Below, one piece after another: positions 5,602-12,048 of a DNA stretch of 12,048 nucleotides (positions within the stretch are counted from its first letter, which is position 1; the number at the start of each line of letters is the position of its first letter). The stretch spans positions 1 through 12,048 of the forward strand of contig JACQGW010000148.1 in the NCBI GenBank assembly GCA_016199325.1. Reading direction: 5' to 3'. Below the pieces are notes generated by a model that worked only from the letters and a program-made list of their open reading frames with translations, had not been told where the DNA came from and did no database searches. The translations under genes were made by a program, and so were the position numbers. Origin of the DNA: Chloroflexota bacterium. GTDB taxonomy: Bacteria > Chloroflexota > Dehalococcoidia > JACQGW01.

Positions 5602-6402
5602 ATGCGCCTGAAAGAGAAGATCGCCGTGATCACGGGCGGCGCCTCAGGCATCGGCCGCGCCACCGCCGTGCTCTTCGCCCGGGAGGGCGCCAGGGTCGCC
5701 GTCGGCGACGTCGCCGACGCCTCGGCCGTCGCCGATGCCATCATCGCGACGGGCGGCGACGCCCTGTTCCTGCCCACCGACGTCACCGCGGGCGGGCAGG
5801 TCAAGGCGCTCATCGCCGCAGCGGCCAGCCGGTGGGGCGGCCTGGACGTCATCTTCAACAACGCCGGCATCGGCATGAACGGACCCATCACCGCCATCTC
5901 CGAGGAGGACTTCGACCGAACCTTCGCGATCAATGTCAAGGGCGTCTTCTTCGGCTGCAAATACGCGCTGCCCTATCTTCTGGAGCGGGGTGGAGGCTCG
6001 ATCGTCAACATGTCGTCCAACGGCGGCCTGGTCGGGCGGCCGGGCGATCCCGTCTACTCGGCGAGCAAGCACGCGGTCATGGGACTGACGAAATCGCTTG
6101 CCGTCACCTACGCCCACCAGAACATCCGCGTCAACGCCCTCTGCCCCGGCCCCATCGACACGCCGATGCTCTGGGCGGGTGCTCGGACCGAAGCGGAGCG
6201 GAGCGCCCGGCTGCCCATTGCACTGGCAACCTGCCCGGCCGCGCGATACGCCTCGGCGGACGAGGTCGCCCAGGCCGCGCTCTTCCTGGCCTCCGACGAC
6301 TCCCGGTTCATCTCCGGCCTCGGCCTGGCCATCGACGGCGCCAAAGCGGCCGGCATCATGCCGATCGACCGCTATCGGCTCGACTTCCCGATCAACATGT
6401 AG
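5602..6402 (+). CDS. Short-chain dehydrogenase/reductase (SDR), classical type
   Basis: A 266-residue NAD(P)-dependent oxidoreductase of the classical SDR family, cytosolic. Visible motifs are the cofactor loop TGGASGIG (11-18), Asp36 at the end of beta-2 (favours NAD over NADP), NNAG (86-89), Asn111, Ser139, and the catalytic Tyr152-x3-Lys156 in VYSASKH, followed by CPGPIDTPM. The usual C-terminal GxxxxVDGG is replaced by GLAIDGAKAAG. The frame opens upstream to 5431, but ATG 5602 has AGGAGG five bases before it and gives the standard start MRLKEKIAVITGG. The gene has its own candidate promoter and ends four bases before a large heptamer hairpin, so it is probably monocistronic. Substrate cannot be told. 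Confidence 0.94.
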   Translation: MRLKEKIAVITGGASGIGRATAVLFAREGARVAVGDVADASAVADAIIATGGDALFLPTDVTAGGQVKALIAAAASRWGGLDVIFNNAGIGMNGPITAISEEDFDRTFAINVKGVFFGCKYALPYLLERGGGSIVNMSSNGGLVGRPGDPVYSASKHAVMGLTKSLAVTYAHQNIRVNALCPGPIDTPMLWAGARTEAERSARLPIALATCPAARYASADEVAQAALFLASDDSRFISGLGLAIDGAKAAGIMPIDRYRLDFPINM

Positions 6403-6405
6403 GGT

Positions 6406-6496
6406 GCGTCATACGTCATACGTCATGCGTCATACGTCATGCGCCATGACCGGTGACGTATGACGTAATGACGTATGACGTATGACGTATGACGTC
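6406..6496. repeat. Large inverted heptamer array, ACGTCAT/TGACGTA, six units per arm
   Basis: Left arm 6406-6447 is six tandem heptamers of (A/G)CGTCAT, the last degenerate. Right arm 6454-6496 is six heptamers of TGACGTA with a single extra A at 6468. The arms are nearly complementary over about 42 bases around the palindrome ACCGGT (6449-6454). It begins four bases after the SDR stop and ends just before the RBS of the next gene. TGA triplets fall in all three frames on plus (6454, 6461, 6483) and on minus (complements at 6409, 6416, 6423). It could serve as a terminator for the SDR gene in RNA or a cruciform in DNA. Confidence 0.93.
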
Positions 6497-6509
6497 TGGA
6501 GAGTGATCC

Positions 6510-7409
6510 ATGATCCCTGCGGTGATCGTTCACGGCGGCGCCTGGAACATCCCGAACGAGCTGGTGGAGGCCCACCGATCGGGGTGTCGAGCGGCGGTGC
6601 TGCGCGCCTGGGGGATCCTTCAGGACGGCGGCAGCGCGCTCGACGCCGTCGAGGCCGCCGTCGTCGAGATGGAGGATGACCCGACCTTCGACGCCGGCGC
6701 CGGCTCGTTCCTGAACGGCGACGGGCAGGTCGAGCTCGACGCCGGGCTGATGGATGGGGCGACGCTGGCGGCCGGCGCCGTCGCCGCCGTCCATCGTGTC
6801 CGCAACCCGATCACGCTGGCGCGGCACGTGCTCCAGAGCGAGCACGTCCTGATCGTCGGCCCGGGCGCGACGCGGTTCGCCGAGAAGGTGGGCGTGCCGC
6901 TCTGCGCCGAGTCGGACCTCGTCGTGGACCGGGAGCTGGCGCGCTGGCGCGAGCTCCAGGCTAGCTCGGCCAACCTGACCGAGGTCCTCTTTGGCCGCAA
7001 GAGCCTCTCGACCGTCGGCGCTGTAGCGGTGGATCAGGCCGGCCGCATCGCCGCCGGGACCTCCACCGGGGGCTCGCTGAACAAATGGCCGGGCCGGGTT
7101 GGCGACGTTCCCCTCGTCGGCTGCGGCTTCTACGCCGACAATGCGGGCGGCGGCGCCTCATGCACCGGCTGGGGCGAAGCGATCATGCGGGTCACGCTGG
7201 CCAAACAGGCGGTTGACCTGATGGCGGCCGGGCACGACGCCCCGAGCGCGGCTCGCCGGGCCATTCATCTCCTCGGCGACCGCGTCCAGGGCCTCGGCGG
7301 CATCATCCTGATCGACCGCGAGGGCCGCGTCGGCCACGCGTCCAGCACCGCCCACATGGCCTGCGCCTATGTGACGGCGGACAGGGCCGAACCGGTCGTG
7401 CTGGTCTAG
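6510..7409 (+). CDS. Isoaspartyl peptidase / plant-type L-asparaginase (Ntn hydrolase)
   Basis: A 299-residue member of the N-terminal-nucleophile asparaginase family (IaaA/plant type), which hydrolyses beta-aspartyl dipeptides and/or L-asparagine. The precursor cleaves itself before a conserved Thr, here Thr168 in LSTVGAVAVD, which becomes the nucleophile of the beta subunit. Other marks are the N-terminal IVHGGAW, FDAGAGSFLNGDG, TSTGG (184-188), GDVPLVGCGFYAD (198-210) and CTGWGE with Thr219. Length fits the family. The residue before the nucleophile is Ser rather than the more usual Gly or Asp. No signal peptide, so cytosolic. GGAGAG (6498-6503) is six bases before the ATG. The preceding hairpin leaves little room for a promoter, so it depends on read-through from the SDR or a promoter inside the repeat arm. 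Confidence 0.93.
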   Translation: MIPAVIVHGGAWNIPNELVEAHRSGCRAAVLRAWGILQDGGSALDAVEAAVVEMEDDPTFDAGAGSFLNGDGQVELDAGLMDGATLAAGAVAAVHRVRNPITLARHVLQSEHVLIVGPGATRFAEKVGVPLCAESDLVVDRELARWRELQASSANLTEVLFGRKSLSTVGAVAVDQAGRIAAGTSTGGSLNKWPGRVGDVPLVGCGFYADNAGGGASCTGWGEAIMRVTLAKQAVDLMAAGHDAPSAARRAIHLLGDRVQGLGGIILIDREGRVGHASSTAHMACAYVTADRAEPVVLV

Positions 7410-7425
7410 AGCGGCTCCGACAGAC

Positions 7426-7547
7426 AACCCACCGCCAGGACGCCAAGATCGCCATGCAAGACGCAAGGAACGCCGGCCGGTCGTCAGGGCGGTCCTTGCG
7501 CAGACCGCTCCAGCAAGGGTAGGGTTCGCGCGGAGGCCGCGGAGACG
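7426..7547 (+). repeat. Degenerate 9-mer repeats (GCCAAGGAC-like and GCGGAGGCC-like) after the asparaginase
   Basis: Bases 7434-7475 contain decayed copies of the unit found cleanly at 12020-12046: GCCAGGAC, GCCAAGATC, then GCAAGAC- and GCAAGGAAC-like pieces. A different pair of 9-mers, GCGGAGGCC and GCGGAGACG, lies at 7530-7547 and runs into the RHS remnant. Between them GCGGTC/GACCGC (7489-7494 and 7503-7508) can form a 6-8 bp hairpin around CTTGCGCA, a weak terminator candidate without a T-tract. Confidence 0.5.
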
Positions 7548-7879
7548 GCCTGCGCGTACGCCACACCCAGGGCCTGCTCGCGATCACCACCGATTACATC
7601 TGGGACATCGTTCCGCGGCTGCCGGTGGTGCTCCAGGACGGGGGCCGCCACTACGTCTACGGGCTGGGGCTGCTGGCCGCCATCAGTGATGCCGACGGCA
7701 GCCCGACGTACTACCTCCAGGACGGTCTTGGCTCCGTCACGGGCTTGACCGACCTGATGGGCGGCAGCGGCGCCGGCGCGGCGCTCCACGGCGACCGCCG
7801 CCGCCTCCGGCCGGATGGCGCTGGCCGGGTACATGCCCGCTTCCTTGGCGCTGTAACGAATCACCGCCCGTTCTGGTAG
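7541..7879 (+). pseudogene. RHS/YD-repeat protein fragment
   Basis: In one frame from about 7541 to 7753 the translation reads like the conserved core end of RHS/YD-repeat proteins: GDGLRVRHTQG, TTDYIWD, PVVLQDGGRHYVYGLGLL, PTYYLQDGLGSVTGLTD. Full RHS proteins are very large surface or secreted toxins; here there is no start, no upstream repeats, and no downstream continuation into the usual YDVFG-type segment. After 7753 the frame stays open to a TAG at 7877 but loses resemblance. No promoter or RBS serves it. I read it as a stranded internal fragment left by deletion or recombination. Confidence 0.75.
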
Positions 7880-7882
7880 AAT
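7874..7882 (+). promoter_or_regulatory. Extended -10 promoter for the histidine kinase operon
   Basis: TGG-TAGAAT (7874-7882) is an extended -10 element with 5/6 match to TATAAT. The -35 position is weak, as is common with extended -10 sites. It lies about 60 bases before the kinase ATG. Confidence 0.5.
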
Positions 7883-7940
7883 ACCCAGTGATGCCGGGTG
7901 GCGTCTCAAGGTCGCCGGGACGGAGAGGGGGTCGGGCCTC

Positions 7941-9644
7941 ATGAGCCTCGACCAGGGCTTGCAGTATCTCGCCTGGGCCGTCTTCGTGCTCATCTTCCTT
8001 CGAGTGAGCGCCGAAGCCGTGCGCTCCCCGCTCCGTGCCAACGTCGACATGGCCCTCCTCTTCCTCTCGCCCTCGGCCATCATCGCCATCGGCCTGGCGG
8101 CAGAGCTCGGGCTGGTCCGACCCAGGCCGATCCCCAACGCCATCAACGTCGCACTGCTGCTGGCGCTCCCCTATCTGCTCCTCCGGCTCGTCGACGACTT
8201 TGCCGGCGTGGCCGGTCATTGGCTGCGGATGGCCGAAGCCAGCCTGATCGCGCTGGCCCTCGGAGCGTTCGTGTTCCCATCCCCCAGGCCGGCCTGGCAC
8301 ACGCTCGCATCGTTCGGCTACTTCGTCGGGCTCGTCGCCGTGACAACTGTGGCCTTCGTGCGAACGTCGCGGCGCTCGCGCGGGGTCACCCGGCGCCGAC
8401 TCCAGGCGGTCTCGGCCGGGTCGACGCTGCTCGGCCTGGCGATCGTCTCCGTCGGTCTCCGTGCCGGACTGCCGGCCCCGGCGTGGCTGTGGTCCATCCT
8501 CCTCGATGTCCTGGCGCTCGGCTCCGGCATCGCCTACTATCTCGGCTTCGCGACCCCGACCTGGGTTCGCCGCGCCTGGCAGGAGCCGGAGCTCCGTGGC
8601 CTCCTTCGGCAATCGGTCAGCCTGCCGCGCCTTCCGAACACGACGGCGATCGTCAAAGCGCTCGAACGACATGCTGCCGCCTCGCTGGGCGCACCGATCG
8701 CTCGAATCGGGCTCTGGGATGAATCGGGGCAGGTGCTCGAACTCCCGTCCGGGCAGCTCGGCGGCAGCGCCGTGCTCGCCGCACCAATCATTGCCGGCGA
8801 GCGGAAGATCGGCGTTCTGGTTGTCTACGCCCAACGGGCGCCGATCTTTGCCAGAGAAGACCAGGATCTCGTTCAACTGCTTGCCGATCAGGCTGCTGTG
8901 ATCCTGGAAAGCCACGCGCTCATCGACGAGGCGGCACGGGTGCGAGCCCATGAGGAAGCGGCCCGACTCAAGGACGATTTCCTCTCAGCGGCTGCCCACG
9001 ACCTCAAGACCCCGCTCACCTCCATCCTGATTCAGGCACAGCTCCTCGAGCGACGGGCGACGCTTGAGCCGGAAGCGCCGCCAGACCTGCGGGGCATCCG
9101 GCGACTCGTGCGAGAGGCCAGGCGGCTGCAAGGTCTGGTCGAAGAGCTGCTGGACGCCTCGCGAGCCGAGCATGGGCGGCTCGTCGCCGACAGAGAGGTC
9201 CTCGACCTGGCCGAGCTGGCCGGCGCTCTCTGCAAGGAACGGAGCTCGGAGCGCCACCCGTGCCTGCTCGACGCCAGCGGGCCGGTGGTCGGAGTCTATG
9301 ATCGGAACCGTATCAGGCAGCTCTTCGTTAATCTGATCGACAATGCCGTGAAGTACAGCCCCAACGGTGGTGCGGTGCGGCTCGAGGTGAGGAAGCGTGG
9401 CTCCAAGGCACATCTCGCCCTCGCCGACGGCGGCATCGGCATTCCACCGGAGGACCTGCCCCACGTCTTCGATCGCTTCTACCGTGCGAAGAACGTCGAC
9501 GACCGCCAGTTTGCGGGCATGGGCCTGGGGCTGTTCATCTGTCGGGGGATCGTCGAAGAGCACGGTGGGAAGATCTGGGCGACCAGCATGCCTGGGCAGG
9601 GGAGCACGTTCCACGTCGTGCTCCCGGCAGCGCCGGGAGGGTAG
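7941..9644 (+). CDS. Membrane sensor histidine kinase with 7-TM region and GAF domain
   Basis: A 567-residue two-component sensor. About seven hydrophobic helices span residues 5-203. A GAF domain follows (about 235-325), then a helical linker and the HisKA dimerisation domain with phosphoacceptor His353 in AAHDLKTPLTS. The ATPase domain has the N box (NLIDNAVKYSP, Asn464 and Asn468), G1 (ADGGIGIPP, Asp496), F box (FDRFYRA) and G2 (GMGLGLFICRGIVEEHGG). All catalytic motifs are intact, so it should autophosphorylate. The 7-TM part may bind a membrane or periplasmic ligand and the GAF a cytosolic one; neither ligand is known. The RBS is weak (GGAGAGG, 7922-7928). The next gene, a response regulator, starts 4 bases after its stop, so they are co-transcribed. 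Confidence 0.95.
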   Translation: MSLDQGLQYLAWAVFVLIFLRVSAEAVRSPLRANVDMALLFLSPSAIIAIGLAAELGLVRPRPIPNAINVALLLALPYLLLRLVDDFAGVAGHWLRMAEASLIALALGAFVFPSPRPAWHTLASFGYFVGLVAVTTVAFVRTSRRSRGVTRRRLQAVSAGSTLLGLAIVSVGLRAGLPAPAWLWSILLDVLALGSGIAYYLGFATPTWVRRAWQEPELRGLLRQSVSLPRLPNTTAIVKALERHAAASLGAPIARIGLWDESGQVLELPSGQLGGSAVLAAPIIAGERKIGVLVVYAQRAPIFAREDQDLVQLLADQAAVILESHALIDEAARVRAHEEAARLKDDFLSAAAHDLKTPLTSILIQAQLLERRATLEPEAPPDLRGIRRLVREARRLQGLVEELLDASRAEHGRLVADREVLDLAELAGALCKERSSERHPCLLDASGPVVGVYDRNRIRQLFVNLIDNAVKYSPNGGAVRLEVRKRGSKAHLALADGGIGIPPEDLPHVFDRFYRAKNVDDRQFAGMGLGLFICRGIVEEHGGKIWATSMPGQGSTFHVVLPAAPGG

Positions 9645-9648
9645 TGCG

Positions 9649-10164
9649 ATGGCCGTTGGTGCGATGCGTTCGAACATGGGATCGGTCCTCGTCCCCGTCG
9701 AGCCGCTCCTGCATCGACTGGGAGGGGACGTGTCTTCAGGCTCGTCTCCAGCAGAGCAGCCGACGCCGAAAGCGAGCGAGGTCCAGACGGCCGCTCAGGC
9801 GAGCAAAACGGGCGTGGTTCTGGTCGTCGACGACGACCCGTCGATCGTCGAGCTCGTCGTCGAGATCCTGGAGGCCGAGGGGTATCCGGTCGAACAGGCC
9901 TCGAACGGAGCCGAAGCGCTGGCGATGATCGACCGGATTCGCCCCGCCCTCGTCTTGCTGGACATGCGGATGCCGGTGCTCGACGGCTGGGGCTTTGCCC
10001 GGGCGGTCCGGGAGCGAGGGATCCCGGTTCCCATCGTCGTGATGACCGCTGCCCAGGACGCCGGCCGCTGGGCCGAAGAGATCGCCGCCGGCGGCGCGCT
10101 CGCCAAGCCCTTCGAGATCTCCGAGCTGCTGGCGATGGTCACGCGCTTCGCCGGCACACCTTGA
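9649..10164 (+). CDS. Single-domain response regulator
   Basis: A 171-residue receiver protein without an output domain. The receiver occupies about residues 55-170: acidic pocket Asp61-Asp62-Asp63, phosphoacceptor Asp105 in LLDMRMP, Thr133 in VMTA, and Lys153 in LAKPF. The first 50 or so residues are a low-complexity Ser/Pro/Ala/Gln tail of unknown role, longer than usual for stand-alone receivers. ATG 9649 has GGGAGG eight bases upstream. It follows the kinase by 4 bases and precedes the cyclase by 19, so its phosphorylation may be passed to a partner by protein contact; the cyclase is the obvious candidate by position only. Confidence 0.93.
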   Translation: MAVGAMRSNMGSVLVPVEPLLHRLGGDVSSGSSPAEQPTPKASEVQTAAQASKTGVVLVVDDDPSIVELVVEILEAEGYPVEQASNGAEALAMIDRIRPALVLLDMRMPVLDGWGFARAVRERGIPVPIVVMTAAQDAGRWAEEIAAGGALAKPFEISELLAMVTRFAGTP

Positions 10165-10183
10165 CCTCCTGACTGTGCAGACA

Positions 10184-12013
10184 ATGGCTCAGAACGTGCA
10201 GCCGATTCGGACCGAGGCGGCCGCCGATCTCGGCGTCGCGCCCGAACAGCTCTGGCCGCTGGTCGCCGATACCGGCCGGCTGAACGAGGCGGTCGGGCTG
10301 CCGCCGGTCCACTTCAGGGCGATCCCGCGCCCCGATGGCGGCGCCCAGATCGTCGGCGAATACCGCCTGCTCGGCGTCCCGTTCCTGCGCTGGCTGGAGC
10401 ACCCCTTTCGCTGGGATAGAGCGCGCCGCTACTCGGTCGAGCGCGACTACGACTGGGGACCGATCCGCCGCTTTCACGGCGGCACCGATCTCAGCCCGAG
10501 CGCCGGCGGCAGCCGCGTCGTCGTCTGGGTCGAGCTGACGCCCCGCTCCGTCTTCGGCGCCGCGCTGGCCCGCTGGCTGCTGGGGCCGCGCAGCGTTCGC
10601 TCGGCGCTCCGCCAGTACCGCCGCTTCGATCGCTACCTCCAGGGGAAGGCATCCGACCCCTTCCCGCACCTGAAACGGAGCGGCGCCGCGGTGGCCCGCA
10701 TCGGTGCGCTCTGCGCCGGGCTGGTCTCGGCCGGCCACGACGCCGGGATCGTCCAGCGCCTGGGCCGGCACCTGGCCGAGGCCCACGACGACGAGATCGT
10801 CCACATGCGCCCCTTCGAGCTCGCCGACCGCTGGGCCGCCGACCGCCGCCAGACGCTCGTCGCCTTCTTGCAGGCGACGACGGCCGGCCTGCTCCGAATG
10901 ACCTGGGAGGTGCTCTGTCCCACATGCCGCGTCGCCAAGGTCGAGCACGCCTCACTTCGGGATCTGGCGGCGCACGCCCACTGCGACGTCTGCAACAGGA
11001 CGTTCGACGTGGACTTCGACCGGTTGGTCGAGGTGCGCTTCCATCCGGCACCGGGCATCCGCCGGGTCGATCTGGACGAGTACTGCGCCGGCGGGCCGAT
11101 GAACGCCCCGCACAGGGTCGGCCAGGTGGAGCTGCTGCCGGGCGAGACGCAGACCCTGCAGCTCACGCTCCACCCCGGCGTCTACTGGCTGCACTCCCCG
11201 CAGGCGCATGGCCTGCTCGACCTCCGGGTGACCGGCGCCGCCGGCGGGTCCATGGTGGACGTCGACCTGCTGCCCCTTGCCGTCGAGCCGGGCGAGGCGA
11301 CCGTGGCGGCCGGCGACGTGTCGCTTCGCATCGCCAACCGACTGGAGAGCCCCGCCCTCGTCGGCGTCGACCGCTCCGAGTGGGCGGCGACGGCCGCGAC
11401 GGCTGCCCTGGTCAGCACCATCCAGGAGTTCCGCGACCTCTTCTCATCCGAGGTGCTCTCGCCGGACGTCCAGCTCGCGATCCAGTCCCTCGCGTTCCTC
11501 TTCACGGACATCATGGGCTCGACGGCGCTCTACCAGCAGCTCGGCGAGGCCAGGGCGTTCCGGCTCGTTCAGGACCACTTCCGCATCCTGCGCGATGCCA
11601 TCCAGCGACACGAAGGCGCCGTAGTGAAGACGATCGGCGACGCCGTCATGGCGGTCTTTCCAGCGGCGGGCGCCGCGGTCGCCGCCGCGCTCGACGTCCA
11701 GCGTGACATTCGTGCGCTGGATTCCGGCGGCGCCGTCGACCCGGCCGGCCTGGTCAAAGTGGGGCTGCATCAGGGACCCTGTTACGCGGTGACCCTCAAC
11801 GGACGGCTCGACTACTTCGGCACCACCGTCAACGTCGCCGCCCGCGCCCAGCACGAGAGCAAGGGAGGGCAGATCGTCGTAACCGAAGCCGCTTACGCCG
11901 ACCCGGAGGCACGCCGCCTGCTCGCCCAGGCCGCCGTCCCTATCGAGCCGTTCGAGGTCCGCCTGCGCGGCATCGCCGAGCCGCACCGCCTGCACCGCAT
12001 CACCGCGAGATAA
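10184..12013 (+). CDS. Class III adenylate cyclase with START-like and zinc-ribbon (DUF5939-type) regions
   Basis: A soluble 609-residue protein expected to make cAMP from ATP. Residues about 8-155 resemble the SRPBCC/START-like ligand-binding fold (AAADLGVAPEQLWPLVADTGRLNEAVG). The middle includes a zinc-ribbon-like CPTC...CDVCNRTFDVDFD (Cys245, 248, 267, 270), as in the DUF5939 region found with bacterial cyclases. The C-terminal cyclase homology domain (about 430-609) has metal ligands Asp442 (FLFTDIMGST) and Asp486 (KTIGDAVMAVF), adenine-selecting Lys482 and Asp543 (LDYFG), and transition-state Asn550 and Arg554 (TVNVAARA). All canonical adenylate cyclase residues are present. GTG at 10175 is an alternative start; neither has a clear RBS. 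Membership in the kinase-regulator transcript is inferred from 19-base spacing. Confidence 0.9.
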   Translation: MAQNVQPIRTEAAADLGVAPEQLWPLVADTGRLNEAVGLPPVHFRAIPRPDGGAQIVGEYRLLGVPFLRWLEHPFRWDRARRYSVERDYDWGPIRRFHGGTDLSPSAGGSRVVVWVELTPRSVFGAALARWLLGPRSVRSALRQYRRFDRYLQGKASDPFPHLKRSGAAVARIGALCAGLVSAGHDAGIVQRLGRHLAEAHDDEIVHMRPFELADRWAADRRQTLVAFLQATTAGLLRMTWEVLCPTCRVAKVEHASLRDLAAHAHCDVCNRTFDVDFDRLVEVRFHPAPGIRRVDLDEYCAGGPMNAPHRVGQVELLPGETQTLQLTLHPGVYWLHSPQAHGLLDLRVTGAAGGSMVDVDLLPLAVEPGEATVAAGDVSLRIANRLESPALVGVDRSEWAATAATAALVSTIQEFRDLFSSEVLSPDVQLAIQSLAFLFTDIMGSTALYQQLGEARAFRLVQDHFRILRDAIQRHEGAVVKTIGDAVMAVFPAAGAAVAAALDVQRDIRALDSGGAVDPAGLVKVGLHQGPCYAVTLNGRLDYFGTTVNVAARAQHESKGGQIVVTEAAYADPEARRLLAQAAVPIEPFEVRLRGIAEPHRLHRITAR

Positions 12014-12019
12014 CGAACC

Positions 12020-12048
12020 GCCAAGGACGCCAAGGACGCCAAGGACGC
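12020..12048 (+). repeat. Tandem 9-mer GCCAAGGAC, three perfect units, running off the edge
   Basis: Three identical GCCAAGGAC units (12020-12028, 12029-12037, 12038-12046) begin seven bases after the cyclase stop and continue beyond the window. Decayed relatives occur at 7434-7475 after the asparaginase gene. Both sit at gene 3' ends. Confidence 0.85.

Noticed and set aside
6406..6496. Possible CRISPR array
   Set aside because: Units are 7 bases with no spacers and are arranged as an inverted repeat; no cas genes nearby.
7410..7940. Possible insertion sequence or MITE in the 531-base gap
   Set aside because: No transposase, no matching terminal inverted repeats and no target duplication seen; only an RHS remnant and decayed 9-mers.
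7737..8951. Minus-strand open frame of 404 codons opposite the histidine kinase
   Set aside because: Charged, low-complexity mirror of the membrane part of the kinase; no family resemblance.

Overview
The window is a GC-rich bacterial chromosome segment with ordinary housekeeping, accessory and signalling genes. I see no rRNA, tRNA, phage or intact transposase. The style suggests a high-GC Chloroflexota-like bacterium: 7-TM GAF histidine kinase, a DUF5939-type cyclase, an RHS remnant, and intergenic arrays of short GC-rich units. This placement is an inference from gene content and could be wrong.

Minus-strand half (1-5207). An rpoD-like promoter at 1523-1551 drives prfA (release factor 1), followed after 19 bases by prmC, the methyltransferase that modifies the RF1 GGQ loop; prmC runs off the left edge. 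Upstream is a tightly packed four-gene unit read vapB > vapC > GH172 (DUF2961) glycoside hydrolase > thioredoxin-like [2Fe-2S] ferredoxin. vapB and vapC overlap and the following junctions are 4 and 3 bases, so the toxin-antitoxin promoter probably transcribes an enzyme and an electron carrier too. A 14-TM DHA2-type drug exporter lies further upstream on the same strand.

Plus-strand half (5602-12013). After a 394-base divergent intergenic region come an SDR oxidoreductase, an Ntn-type isoaspartyl peptidase/L-asparaginase, a 531-base stretch of degenerate repeats with an RHS-protein fragment, and a signalling cluster: a 7-TM GAF histidine kinase, a receiver-only response regulator, and a soluble class III cyclase with a START-like domain, a zinc-ribbon DUF5939-type region and a C-terminal catalytic domain. 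The cyclase keeps every residue expected of an adenylate cyclase, so the cluster may connect a phosphorelay to cAMP.

The most unusual signal is not a gene. Three gene 3' ends carry tandem heptamers: (GAGTGAT)n beside the ferredoxin and exporter stops, and (ACGTCAT)n after the SDR. Two of the three are arranged as long inverted arrays that could fold into large hairpins. Because the unit is 7 nt and contains TGA, the inverted arrays place stop codons in all six frames. They look like bidirectional transcription/translation barriers, possibly a repeat family analogous to cyanobacterial heptamer STRRs.
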